A stretch of 64,000 nucleotides of DNA, taken from the NCBI GenBank assembly GCA_032433765.1, contig JAVIAB010000024.1, forward strand, positions 14,008,126-14,072,125, given 5' to 3'. This DNA is from Megaustenia siamemsis. Its lineage: Eukaryota > Mollusca > Gastropoda > Stylommatophora > Ariophantidae. The notes under the pieces were generated by a model. That model saw nothing but the letters and a program-made list of their open reading frames with translations, did not search any database and was not told the DNA's origin. This document shows, one piece after another, positions 29,201 to 40,369 of the stretch; position 1 is the stretch's first letter, and the number at the start of each line of letters is the position of its first letter. The position numbers and the translations under genes were made by a program.

Positions 29201-32200
29201 AACTAGTGACAGCACCGGAGATAGTTTTAGGTCAGGTAAACTAACGTTTAGCGCAGTCAAAGGGTGTAGCATCGGTGCCTCACACTAGTGACAGCAACGG
29301 ATATAGTTTTAGGTCTTGTAAACTAACGTTTTAGCGCAGTCAAAGGGAGTAGCATCGGCGCCTCACACTAGTGAAAGCACTGGAGATAGTTTTATGTCAG
29401 GTAAACTAACGTTTTAGCGCAGTCAAAGGGTGTAGCATCGGCGCCTCACACTAGTGCAGCACCGGAGATAGTTTTAGGTCAGGTAAACTAACGTTTTAGC
29501 GCAGTCAGAGGGTGTAGCATCGGCGCCTCACACTAGTGAAAGCACCAGAGATAGTTTTAGGTCATGTAAACTAACGCTGTAGCGCATTCAAGGGGTGTAG
29601 CATCGTCGCCTCACACTAGTGACAGCACCGGAGATAGTTTTAGGTCAGGTAAACTAACGTTTTAGCGCAGTCAGAGGGTGTAGCATCGGCGCCTCACACT
29701 AGTGAAAGCACCAGAGATAGTTTTAGGTCAGGTAAACTAACGCTGTAGCGCAGTCAAAGGGTGTAGCATCGGCGCCTCACACTAGAGAAAGCACAGGAGA
29801 TAGTTTTAGGTCATGTAAACTAACATTTTAGCGCAGTCAAAGGGTGTAGCATCGGCGCCTCACACTAGAGAAAGCACAGGAGATAGTTTTAGGTCATGTA
29901 AACTAATGTTTTAGCGCAGTCAAAGGGTGTAGCATCGGCGCCTCACACTAGTGAAAACACCGGAGATAGTTTTAGGTCATGTAAACTAACGTTTTAGCGC
30001 AGTCAAAGGGTGTAGCATCGGCGCCTCACACTAGGGACAGCACCGGAGATAGTTTTAGGTCAGGTAAACTAACGTTTTAGCGCAGTCACAGGGTGTAGCA
30101 TCGGCGCCTCACACTAGGGACAGCACCGGAGATAGTTTTAGGTCATGTAAACTAACGTTTTAGCGCAGTCAAAGGGTGTAGCATCGGTGCCTCAAACTAG
30201 TGACAGCACCGGAGATAGTTTTAGGTCAGGTAAACTAACGTTTAGCGCAGTCAAAGGGTGTAGCATCGGTGCCTCACACTAGTGACAGCACCGGATATAG
30301 TTTTAGGTCTTGTAAACTAACGTTTTAGCGCAGTCAAAGGGAGTAGCATCGGCGCCTCACACTAGTGAAAGCACCGGAGATAGTTTTATGTCAGGTAAAC
30401 TAACGTTTTAGCGCAGTCAAAGGGTGTAGCATCGGCGCCTCACACTAGTGACAGCACAGGAGATAGTTTTAGGTCATGTAAACTAACGTTTTAGCGCAGT
30501 CAAAGGGTGTAGCATCGTTGCCTCACACTAGAGAATGCACCGAAGATAGTTTTAGGTCAGGTAACTAACGTTTTAGCGCAGTCAAAGGGTGTAGCATCGG
30601 CGCCTCACACTAGTGACAGCACCGGAGATAGTTTTAGGTCATGTAAACTAACGCTGTAGCGCATTCAAAGGGTGTAGCATCGGCGCCTCACACTAGTGAA
30701 AGCACCAGAGATAGTTTTAGGTCAGGTAAACTAACGTTTTAGCGCAGTCAGAGGGTGTAGCATCGGCGCCTCACACTAGTGAAAACACAGGAGATAGTTT
30801 TAGGTCATGTAAACTAACGCTGTAGCGCATTCAAAGGATGTAGCATCGTCGCCTCACACTAGTGACAGCACCGGAGATAGTTTTAGGTCAGGTAAACTAA
30901 CGTTTTAGCGCAGTCAGAGGGTGTAGCATCGGCGCCTCACACTAGTGAAAGCACCAGAGATAGTTTTAGGTCAGGTAAACTAACGCTGTAGCGCAGTCAA
31001 AGGGTGTAGCATCGGCGCCTCACACTAGTGAAAGCACAGGAGATAGTTTTAGGTCATGTAAACTAACGTTTTAGCGCAGTCACAGGGTGTAGCATCGGCG
31101 CCTCACACTAGTGACAGTACAGGAGATAGTTTTAGGTTAGGTTAACTAACGTTTTAGCGCAGTCAAAGGGTGTAGGTTCGGCGCCTCACACTAGTGAAAG
31201 CACATGAGATAGTTTTAGGTCAGGTAAACTAACGTTTTAGCGCAGTCAAAGGGTGTAGCATCGGTGCCTCACACTAGAGAAAGCACAGGAGATAGTTTTA
31301 GGTCATGTAAACTAACGTTTTAGCGCAGTCAAAGGGTGTAGCATCGGCGCCTCACACTAGTGAAAACACATGAGATAGTTTTAGGTCATGTAAACTAACG
31401 TTTTAGCGCAGTCAAAGGGTGTAGCTTCGTCGCCTCACACTAGTGAAAACACAGGAGATAGTTTTAGGTCTGGTAAACTAACGTTTTAGCGCAGTCAAAG
31501 GGTGTAGCATCGGCGCCTCACACTAGAGAAAGCAACGAAGATAGTTTTAGGTCAGGTAAACTAACGTTTAGCGCAGTCAAAGGGTGTAGCATCGGCGCCT
31601 CACACTAGTGACAGCACAGGAGATAGTTTTAGGTCATGTAAACTAACGTTTTAGCGCAGTCAAAGGGTGTAGCATCGTTGCCTCACACTAGAGAAAGCAC
31701 CGAAGATAGTTTTAGGTCATGTAAACTAACGTTTTAGCGCAGTCAAAGGGTGTAGCATCGGCGCCTCACACTAGTGCAGTACCGGAGATAGTTTTAGGTC
31801 AGGTAAACTAACGTTTTAGCGCAGTCAGAGGGTGTAGCATCGGCGCCTCACACTAGTGAAAGCACCAGAGATAGTTTTAGGTCATGTAAACTAACGCTGT
31901 AGCGCATTCAAAGGGTGTAGCATCGTCGCCTCACACTAGTGACAGCACCGGAGATAGTTTTAGGTCAGGTAAACTAACGTTTTAGCGCAGTCAGAGGGTG
32001 TAGCATCGGCGCCTCACACTAGTGAAAGCACCAGAGATAGTTTTAGGTCAGGTAAACTAACGCTGTAGCGCAGTCAAAGGGTGTAGCATCGGCGCCTCAC
32101 ACTAGAGAAAGCACAGGAGATAGTTTTAGGTCATGTAAACTAACATTTTAGCGCAGTCAAAGGGTGTAGCATCGGCGCCTCACACTAGAGAAAGCACCAG

Positions 32201-33070
32201 AGATAGTTTTAGGTCAGGTAAACTAACGTTTTAGCGCAGTCAAAGGGTGTAGCATCGGCGCCTCACACTAGTGAAAACACAGGAGATAGTTTTAGGTCAT
32301 GTAAACTAACGTTTTAGCGCAGTCAAAGGGTGTAGCTTCGGCGCCTCACACTAGTGAAAACACAGGAGATAGTTTTAGGTCATGTAAACTAACATTTTAG
32401 CGCAGTCAAAGGGTGTAGCATCGGCGCCTCACACTAGTGAAAGCACCGAAGATAGTTTTAGGTCAGGTAAACTAACGATTTAGCGCAGTCAAAGGGTGTA
32501 GCATCGTTGCCTCACACTAGAGAAAGCACCGGAGATAGTTTTAGGTCAGGTAAACTAACGTTTTAGCGCAGTCAAAGGGTGTAGCATCGGCGCCTCACAC
32601 TAGAGAAAGCACCGGAGATAGTTTTAGGTCAGGTAAACTAACGTTTTAGCGCAGACAAAGGGTGTAGCATCGGCGCCTCACACTAGAGAAAGCAACGAAG
32701 ATAGTTTTAGGTCATGTAAACTAACGTTTTAGCGCAGACAAAGGGTGTAGCATCGGCGCCTCACACTGGTGAAAGCACCGGAGATAGTTTTAGGTCAGGT
32801 AAACTAACGTTTTAGCGCAGTCAAAGGGTGTAGCATCGTCGCCTCCCACTAGTGAAAGCACAGGAGATAGTTTTAGGTCTGGTAAACTAACGTTTTAGCG
32901 CAGTCAAAGGGTGTAGCATCGTTGCCTCATACTAGAGAAAGCACCGAAGATAGTTTTAGGTCATGTAAACTAACGTTTTAGCGCAGTCAGAGGGTGTAGC
33001 ATCGGCGCCTCACACTAGTGAAAGCACCGGAGATAGTTTTAGGTCAGGTGAACTAACGCTGTAGCGCCGC
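26285..33070. repeat. 83-bp satellite array, about 82 copies, higher-order structure
   Basis: The monomer has GGGTGTAGCATCGGCGCCTC, ACACTAGTGACAGCACCGGA, GATAGTTTTAGGTCAGGTAA and ACTAACGTTTTAGCGCAGTC plus AAA. Diagnostic variants (GTCAGG/GTCATG, CGTTTTAGCGCAGTC/CGCTGTAGCGCATTC, GTGACAG/GTGAAAG/GAGAAAG/GGGACAG) recur in ordered series. The rare GGGAGTAGC monomer occurs at 27025, 29345 and 30339; GTAGGTT(T/C)GGCG occurs at 27857 and 31171. A spacing of 3,314 bp is shared by the outer pairs, about 40 monomers. No monomer encodes a protein. Confidence 0.97.
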
Positions 33071-33336
33071 CAAAGATCTTGAAAAAAGAGAAGCCAATTG
33101 ATTTGATTTTAATTTTTTCACAATTTGTGCACAGCCAATGAAATAATTTACCTTTCATTTTCAATAATTAACTCCATTGGGCTGTTTAACGTGTGCAAAG
33201 TGGTATAGGACCTCTAGTTTCTCGCTTTTAACCGAGAGAACTACGTAATACATAATGTAGCGCTAATGAGACTAATAAAATAGTAAAAATTGAAAAAATC
33301 TATCCACAAGGCAAAAGTCAATCGGATAGATTCTCA
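33071..33336. other. AT-rich flank of the satellite
   Basis: It may be the body of the S6 SINE that follows; otherwise nothing is recognised. Confidence 0.35.
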
Positions 33337-33410
33337 CCTTCCGTGACGGGATTAGTATCCAAAACCTTCATTCGCAGAGGCAAAAGTCTTATCTCTAGAC
33401 CACCCAATAG
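33337..33410 (-). mobile_element. S6, degenerate tRNA-derived SINE head
   Basis: On the minus strand GTGGTCTAGAGATAAGAC resembles a tRNA D-arm and A box. TTTGCCTCTGCG, then GGTTTTGGATACTAATCCCG, a damaged B box, follow, then TCACGG. Single copy here. Confidence 0.5.
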
Positions 33411-33469
33411 GGTAGGTACTACAATATTTCAGCACTTTTCCGCAATAGTAAGAGACACCACTTCCGTAG

Positions 33470-33708
33470 TGTGTGTCCTGTCCAGCGCCATCGTCACTGC
33501 GGAAGCCAATTACACAGCATGCCCTTTTTTGGAATCCCCAGGGGAAAAGACAAAGAGGAAGACCAAAGAATTCTTGGAGAAGACAGATAGAAGCAGAGAT
33601 GAAGATGATGGGGAAGACATGGAATGATCTTAAAAGAATGGCAAGAAACAGAACGACTTGGAAAGTGTTTGTTGAAGACCTATGCTCCACTGGGAGTTGG
33701 AAGGAAGA
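33470..33708 (+). mobile_element. L-D LINE 3' end
   Basis: The frame ALFWNPQGKRQRGRPKNSWR, RQIEAEMKMMGKTWNDLKRM, ARNRTTWKVFVEDLCSTGSW is the clearest L-D C-terminus in the window. It is open to the end of the element, with no stop before the GAA tract, so the ORF artificially continues into repeats. Confidence 0.85.
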
Positions 33709-33757
33709 AGAAGTAGAAGAAGAAAAAGAAGAAGTAGAAGAAGAAGAAGTAAAAGAA

Positions 33758-33810
<53 letters not shown>

Positions 33811-33818
33811 AAAAAGAA

Positions 33819-33851
<33 letters not shown>

Positions 33852-33855
33852 AAAA

Positions 33856-33902
<47 letters not shown>

Positions 33903-34004
33903 AGAAGAAGAAGAAGAAGAAGAAGAAGAAGAAGAAGAAAGAAGAAGAAGAAGAAGGAAGAAGAAAAAAGAAGAAGAAGAAGAGGAAGAAGAAGAAGAAA
34001 AAAA

Positions 34005-34051
<47 letters not shown>

Positions 34052-34055
34052 AGAA

Positions 34056-34114
<59 letters not shown>

Positions 34115-34182
34115 AGAAGAAGAGGAAGAAGAAGAAGAGGTAGAAGAGGAAGAAGAAGAAGAGGAAGAGGAAGAAGAGGTAA

Positions 34183-34216
<34 letters not shown>

Positions 34217-34225
34217 GGAAGAAGA

Positions 34226-34258
<33 letters not shown>

Positions 34259-34262
34259 GACA
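33703..34262. repeat. (GAA)n microsatellite, 0.56 kb, starting at the L-D 3' end
   Basis: AAGAAGAAG with scattered GAGGAA and AAAAAG variants. It begins within a few bases of the last L-D codons (GGGAGTTGGAAGGAAGAA). It looks like expansion from the LINE's own 3' tail. Frames of Glu, Lys or Arg on the plus strand are artefacts. Confidence 0.95.
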
Positions 34263-34496
34263 CAACTACAGGTAACACAGGAATTCTAGCGTCTGTTATT
34301 CAGCCTGTTTTTTGACGCAGGCTGTTACCGGGAGAGACCGACAAGGAGGTATACTTGCTAGATCCTGGTCAGCTGATGGTGCACCCACCTTGCTAGCACG
34401 TGCTTAAGCAACTCCCAATGAAGATCAAGAACAGACGAAATTGGTAGGAAAGTAATCCCAGGAAATAAAGATGAAAACTCTGACCACGTGGAGCAT
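34263..34496. other. unassigned; one small inverted repeat
   Basis: CAGCCTG and CAGGCTG (about 34300-34325) form a 7-bp stem around TTTTTTGACG. Nothing else seen. Confidence 0.35.
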
Positions 34497-34915
34497 AAAC
34501 TAAGTTGAACTTCCGGTCAATATGGAGGATAGGCGACAGGGAACCGTTCAGACACGAAAAGTGTTCCTTGTTGCAGTTTCCTCATATTCCAAGTCCGGCT
34601 TGCTACCGGAGCTACTGAGTAATGCTCTGTGCACACCGTGAGCTGTGTGTTTCATCCGGATGGTGTTTCTATATTCAGACTCCATACGATGAATGATGAT
34701 ATCGTGTGACGAAGGAGAGTTCAGATGCGGTCACTGTCAGTGCTATAATACGCCTTATGTCTTTTGGCGTGTACTGTGTTTGATACAATGGGGACTGCAA
34801 CTGCCTTTCCTTGTGACGCCACTGGCACGGGCGGTTGAGTAGTTCTGGATGTCCGTTCGTTTGCAGTGATGCCGGGGCCTTCAAATAACTGTAACCATAA
34901 TACTGCTGACAGCAA
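34497..34915 (-). repeat. R4 interspersed repeat, near full length
   Basis: Reverse copy of 19655-20080 over about 420 bases, including the inner part missing from 23213. Similarity is moderate (several small indels). The two copies fix the likely ends: GGTTA(T/C) at one and CCATAT near the other. Confidence 0.7.
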
Positions 34916-35483
34916 TTCGATGAAGAGACCGAAATACACATACACAGATTAACAGAAACAATTAATTATAAAGCACGCGCCACCTCTATACAACGATGTC
35001 TTCCTCAAAACAAACCCCACGTATGTTTCTCCTTGAACAGGCCAACAATGATGATTTTGATAAGAAACATAATTTCTCTCCCCTGCATGTCGTCATTTCG
35101 TTTACACGCGATTAGAGAATACAATTAAAATAAAATCTCGTCTTGTCTCGTTCAAACGAGAAATAACGAGAAATCCGTGGGAACTTCCAGAAAATCCTGC
35201 CGCAAATTTTATTTTTACTTTCTCCTGCCAAGAATATTTAAATACATTTATATTTCGGTTCAAAGAATGAAACATTGAATAAATGGAAATAATAATAAAG
35301 GATATGGACTGCATTTTTCAAAGTGCATGTTGAAGCGTTAGTAGCAGTCGTTAGGGGTGGCAAAGATAGGTCTACGGGGAGTGTGTAAAGGAAAGATTAG
35401 CTTCTGTGATATCGGGGTGACATTTACAACGAATTATTTCAGAGCAAGAGATATGTTTACAGCAATTTTTTTTCTTTAAATAA
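34916..35483. other. no recognised feature
   Basis: AT-rich DNA, with ACGAGA repeated a few times near 35140. No gene or mobile element recognised. Confidence 0.35.
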
Positions 35484-35717
35484 GAAAAAAGTGGTTTGAT
35501 GACAGCTTTACGTGGTAATGGACAAAATAGAAGTCGACGTTTCGGCCAAGTAGGCTTTCAGCTGGAACAACAAACAACAATACGAACACATATATAATGA
35601 TTAATATATTTTGTGTGTGTTGTTGTTTGTTGTTCCAGCTGAAGGTCTGCTTAGTCAAATCGTCGATTTTTGTTTTGTCCATTACCACGTAAAGCTGTCA
35701 CCATACCACTTTTTTTC
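35484..35717. repeat. fold-back (hairpin) element, about 100-bp arms
   Basis: The left arm 35484-35584 (AAGTGGTTTGATGACAGCTT, TACGTGGTAATGGACAAAAT, CAGCTGGAACAACAAACAAC) pairs with the right arm 35617-35717 (GTTGTTTGTTGTTCCAGCTG, ATTTTTGTTTTGTCCATTAC, CACGTAAAGCTGTCACCATA) around a 32-base AT-rich loop. Pairing is imperfect in the middle, where the left has CGACGTTTCGGCC. Both ends have A- or T-runs. It is shaped like a MITE or a fold-back transposon; no coding. Confidence 0.8.
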
Positions 35718-35904
35718 CCCCTTTTTTTTGTTTTATTAAATTGGCATCATCATCACCCTTACAGCTACTTCGCATTTCAGTGCATCTTGATGCCTTCACT
35801 TCTGTGTTTACAGCACTCGGGGAAACACAGCAGCTACCTTTCTTTGTTTGGGAGATGAGAAATTAATTCCGATGATTCCTCTGGGGGGGGGCGGGGAGAA
35901 ATTA
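35718..35904. other. spacer with G-run
   Basis: A G9CG4 run at about 35883-35896. Otherwise nothing. Confidence 0.35.
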
Positions 35905-35965
35905 TGAAATTATGGATTTTAATTCGTTTCCAGTGATACTGGGGCCTTCCATAACCAACTTGGAA
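35905..35965 (-). repeat. R4 fragment
   Basis: TTAATTCGTTTCCAGTGATA and GGGGCCTTCCATAACCA: the first 50 bases of R4 only. Confidence 0.55.
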
Positions 35966-35997
35966 ATAAAATGACCAATAATCAACAATACATTATT

Positions 35998-36073
35998 GGT
36001 ATTTTTCCCCGAGTGCTGTAAACGTACCTCTTCCCCTATAATGTGCGCTGATCTATCGCCTCGGAAGTTTCCC
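35998..36073 (+). mobile_element. S4 SINE 3' end
   Basis: TTTTTCCCCGAGTGCTGTAA and ATCGCCTCGGAAGTTTCCCC match the 3' half of S4 at 47040-47140 (read in reverse). An S1 element inserted at its end. Confidence 0.55.
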
Positions 36074-36084
36074 CTCTATAATAA

Positions 36085-36348
36085 AAGTAAAAAGTGATGA
36101 ACCTCGTCACGCACAAGTAGTGCATAGGGAATATGGTGTTAGTGACCAGACATTTTACAGACCTTCAGCACATGATTTTTGGAGTAATGTGGTCGGTATT
36201 ACGCCCGTACCGCTTTACTTTCCCAGATAAAAATCCGGTACCCATTTAAGGCTGGGTGAACCCGGTGGCCGTCGGTTTGGATCGAACCCTAACTCTTGTC
36301 CTTTGTAGTTCAGTTCACTAACCACTGAGCTATCGCGGCTCCCTTTCA
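36085..36348 (-). mobile_element. S1 tRNA-derived SINE, full length, 11-bp TSD
   Basis: Complete reverse copy with both boxes, ending GGGAGCCGCGATAGCTCAG on the minus strand. CTCTATAATAA is duplicated at 36074-36084 and 36349-36359. It landed at the end of the S4 fragment. Confidence 0.9.
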
Positions 36349-36524
36349 CTCTATAATAATATTCATTTATTATTGTCTCCTGACAATTACAATCCTAGAT
36401 CATGCGTATTGACATTTGGCATTTGACATTTGGCATTTTATCATAATGAATGTTTTGATTTTGCTTTTGTGGCGCTGAAGGTTTTTGCTAAAATTATTCT
36501 TTCACATCAACACGTGTATAGAGA

Positions 36525-37245
36525 TGAGAGAGAGAGAGAGGAAAAGGGAGGGGGGAATGGGAGACGAGTAAGGAAAAGAAGAGAGAAAAAGAGAGCAATA
36601 ATGAAGCACGAAACACGTTGAGTGGGGCATCTTTTAGGGGTTATTGAAGAGATGTAGTCAAGGGGCAACACAGTGTGGAAGGGAGGAAGAAAGACATGAC
36701 GAAACAAATGGAGAAGGAAAGGTAAGAAGGAAGGAATGAAAGGGGAAGAAAGAAAGAAAAACAGAAAGAAAAGACAGGAAGAAGAAAACAATATAAATTG
36801 AAAAAAAGAAAGAATGAAAAAAAAGAAAGAATAAAAAAAGAAAGAAAGAAAGGGAGAAAGAAAGAGAAAGAAAAAAGAAAGAAAAAGGAAGGAAAGAAAG
36901 AAAGAAAGAAAGAAAAGAAAAGAACGAAAGAAAGAATTAAAGTAAGAGTAAAAGAAATAAGGGAAAGTAAAGAAGGAGAGAAGAAATAAGGGAAAGTAAA
37001 GAAGGAGAGAAGAAATAAGGGAAAGTAAAGAAGGAGAGAAGAAATAAGGGAAAGTAAAGAAGGAAAGAAGAAATAAGGGAAAGTAAAGAAGGAGAGAAGA
37101 AATAAGGGAAAGTAAAGAAGGAGAGAAGAAATAAGGCAAGGAAAAAATGACAATACAGAATGAAATAAGGGAAGTGAGTAAGGAGGGAAGTAGGGAGGGA
37201 TGGAAAAAAGGAGGGAAGGAAGGAGAAATAAAGAAATGAATATTC
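36525..37245. repeat. purine-rich tract with a 29-bp array
   Basis: GAAA, GGAA and GA-rich plus strand. A regular 29-bp unit, GAGAGAAGAAATAAGGGAAA plus GTAAAGAAG, recurs about 7 times between 36935 and 37140 (GGG at 36961, 36990, 37019). All long ORFs on both strands here are low-complexity. Confidence 0.93.
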
Positions 37246-37504
37246 TGCCAAATCTAAGCAATGACTGTAAATATGTACATGCCAAGTACAAAGACTCGCA
37301 CACGGTCTATAGGGAATACTGTATTCATGCTATATTTCTGTCAACCGTTAAATGTCCTTATTTCCTTTGAGATCGGCGAAAGTGAAACTCAGTACACGCT
37401 ATCGTTCTATCAGGTTGATCAAGAGTTATTGGCATACCAATGATTTTAGAGTGGCTACAATGTCCTTATAAATATCTTATGCAACAAATCTATGTCAATA
37501 AAAA
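37246..37504. other. unassigned spacer
   Basis: Unique-looking sequence; no supported feature. Confidence 0.35.
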
Positions 37505-37960
37505 TGAGAAAGAGAGTTCATCGGTGCTATATAGAACCAATTCTGACCTATTGAAGCGAATCATGGACAGTAGACAAACAAATGAAAAGACGGTTAGAGG
37601 CCACAGAGATGGGATTTCTCAGAAGAATGTTGAAAGTTCCCTGGACAGCTAAAAAGACCAATGAGGAAGTTCTCAAAGAGGCCAACACAAAAAGGGAGCT
37701 CTTAAAAAACATCAGAAAGAAACAATCAACATTTTTCGGGCACATCATGAGAAGAGGAAAGTTGGAATACTTGGTTACAACTGACAAAATAAAAGGAAAG
37801 AGAGATCGCGGACGACAAAGAGAGAAAATACTGGATAGCTTGGTGTCATGGCGTGGAAAACAGTCAACAACAGAACTGATACGATGTACTGTAGATAGAA
37901 GATTGTGGAGGGACATGATCGCCTACGCCAACCGATATGGCACATGATGATGACAATGTC
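37505..37960 (+). mobile_element. L-C LINE 3' end with open frame, RTE-like
   Basis: RVHRCYIEPILTYESESWTV then, after a frame change, RRLEATEMGFLRRMLKVPWT, NEEVLKEANTKRELLKNIRK, STFFGHIMRRGKLEYLVTTD, DRGRQREKILDSLVSWRGKQ and DRRLWRDMIAYANRYGT with an ATGATGA tail. The second part is open for 121 codons (37582-37947). Reference copy for L-C. Confidence 0.87.
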
Positions 37961-37974
37961 CTTGTTAATTAGTT

Positions 37975-38260
37975 ACTCTCTGACCGAAGTGGGCACATGA
38001 AGCGGAAGTCATAGATCTCCATAATTCACGGTTTGATGCTACTTCTACAGGTTCTCCTACAGATCTTCTATTTTTCACAGTCTCATGGTTGGATCTTTCC
38101 TATTAATTATTCTGCGTAGAGTGTCTTTTTGTCTTCTTTGTTTTCTTTGCCATATATTTTCCACATGAATACCTGATAGGAAAGTCTTTCTTCATTCTAC
38201 TGATCACATGACTAATGTATTCACAAAGCTGCCTTCTTATAAAGTTCGACAGGTATTTTT
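37975..38260 (-). mobile_element. L-O LINE C-terminal fragment
   Basis: The minus strand ends EVASNRELWRSMTSASCAHF, a typical LINE terminus (xNRxxWR). Upstream it has SRMKKDFPIRYSCGKYMAKK. Several stops; single copy in the window. Confidence 0.55.
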
Positions 38261-38353
38261 GTTTTCGTTTCTTATCTTATCAACTACCATACTCTCACGC
38301 AAACGCGTTTCTAACATCTCCTTGCTTGTCATTTCATTCTTTGAGGTAGCGAA

Positions 38354-40369
38354 ATAGAACATCAACATAGACGACAGACAACTAAAACAGAACATCAACA
38401 TGAAGATAGACGACAGACAACTAAAACAGAACATTAACATGAAGATAGACGACAGACAACTAAAACAGGGCATTAACATAAAGATAGACGACAGACAATT
38501 AAAACAGAACATCAACATAAAGATAGACGACAGACAATTAAAACAGAACATCAACATAAAGATAGACGACAGACAATTAAAACAGAACATCAACATAAAG
38601 ATAGACGACAGACAATTAAAACAGAACATCAACATAAAGATAGACGACAGACAATTAAAACAGAACATAAAGATAGACGACAGACAACTAAAACAGGGCA
38701 TTAACATAAAGATAGACGACAGACAACTAAAACAGGGCATTAACATAAAGATAGACGACAGACAATTAAAATAGAACATCAACATAAAGTTAGACGGCAG
38801 ACAACTAAAACAGGGCATTAACATAAACATAGACGGCAGACAACTAAAACAGGGCATTAACATAAACATAGACGGCAGACAACTAAAACAGGGCATTAAC
38901 ATAAAGATAGACGACAGACAATTAAAACAGAACATCAACATAAAGTTAGACGGCAGACAACTAAAACAGGGCATTAACATAAACATAGACGGCAGACAAC
39001 TAAAACAGGGCATTAACATAAAGATAGACGACAGACAATTAAAACAGAACATCAACATAAAGTTAGACGGCAGACAACTAAAACAGGGCATTAACATAAA
39101 CATAGACGGCAGACAATTAAAACAGGGCATTAACATAAAGATAAACGACAGACAACTAAAACAGAACATCAACATAAAGATAGACGGCAGACAACTAAAA
39201 CAGAACATCAACATAAAGATAGACGGCAGACAACTAAAACAGAACATCAACATAAAGATAGACGACAGACAACTAAAACAGAACATCAACATAAACATAG
39301 ACGGCAGACAACTAAAACAGGGCATTAACATAAACATAGACGGCAGACAACTAAAACAGAACATCAACATAAAGATAGACGGCAAATAACTAAAACAGGG
39401 CATTAATATAAACATAGACGGCAGACAACTAAAACAGAACATTAACATAAAGATAGACGACAGACAACTAAAACAGAACATCAACATAAAGATAGACCAC
39501 AGACAACTAAAGTAGAACATCAACATAAAGATAGACGGCAGACAACTAAAACAGGGCATTAATATAAACATAGACGGCAGACAACTAAAACAGAACATTA
39601 ACATAAAGATAGACGACAGACAACTAAAACAGAACATCAACATAAAGATAGACGGCAGACAACTAAAACAGGGCATTTATATAAACATAGACGGCAGACA
39701 ACTAAAACAGAAAATCAACATAAAGTTAGACGACAGACAACTAAAACAGGGCATTAACATAAACATAGACGGCAGACAACTAAAACAGAACATCAACATA
39801 AAGATAGACGACAGACAACTAAAACAGAACATGAACATAAAGATAAACTGCAGATAACTAAAACAGAACATCAACATAAAGATAAACTGCAGACAATTAA
39901 AACAGAACATGAACATAAAGATAAACTGCAGATAACTAAAACAGAACATCAACATAAAGATAAACTGCAGATAACTAAAACAGAACATGAACATATAGAT
40001 AGACGGCAGACAACTAAAACAGAACATCAACATAAAGATAAACTGCAGACAAATAAAACAGAACATGAACATAAAGATAAACTGCAGATAACTAAAACAG
40101 AACATCAACATAAAGATAAACTGCAGACAATTAAAACAGAAATGAACATAAAGATAAACTGCAGATAACTAAAACAGAACATCAACATAAAGATAAACTG
40201 CAGACAATTAAAACAGAACATGAACATAAAGATAAACTGCAGACAATTAAAACAGAACATGAACATATAGATAGACGGCAGACAACTAAAACAGAACATC
40301 AACATAAAGTTATACGACAGACAACTAAAACAGAATATCAACATAAAGATAAACTACAAACAACTAAAA
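38354..40369. repeat. 39-bp minisatellite, about 51 copies, in-frame LINE coding unit
   Basis: The unit ATCAACATAAAGATAGACGA plus CAGACAACTAAAACAGAAC reads INIKIDDRQLKQN on the plus strand. Variants fall in blocks: GGCATTAAC types between 38690 and 39800 and KINCRQ types after 39830. One deleted unit lies near 38665. The final unit reads on in frame into the L-G reverse transcriptase. The opposite-strand 479-codon ORF (CFSCLPSIFMLM) is the shadow. Confidence 0.96.

Noticed and set aside
26285..33070. CRISPR-like array
   Set aside because: All arrays here are head-to-tail with no variable spacers, and the DNA is animal nuclear.
33352..34315. Long Glu/Lys/Arg and Leu/Phe/Ser ORFs
   Set aside because: (GAA)n tract fused to the end of an L-D LINE.
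36507..37303. Two minus ORFs over 200 codons rich in Phe, Ser and Leu
   Set aside because: Complement of a purine-rich simple and 29-bp repeat.
38237..39676. 479-codon minus ORF rich in Cys, Phe and Met
   Set aside because: Antisense of the 39-bp LINE-derived array; the sense frame explains the sequence.
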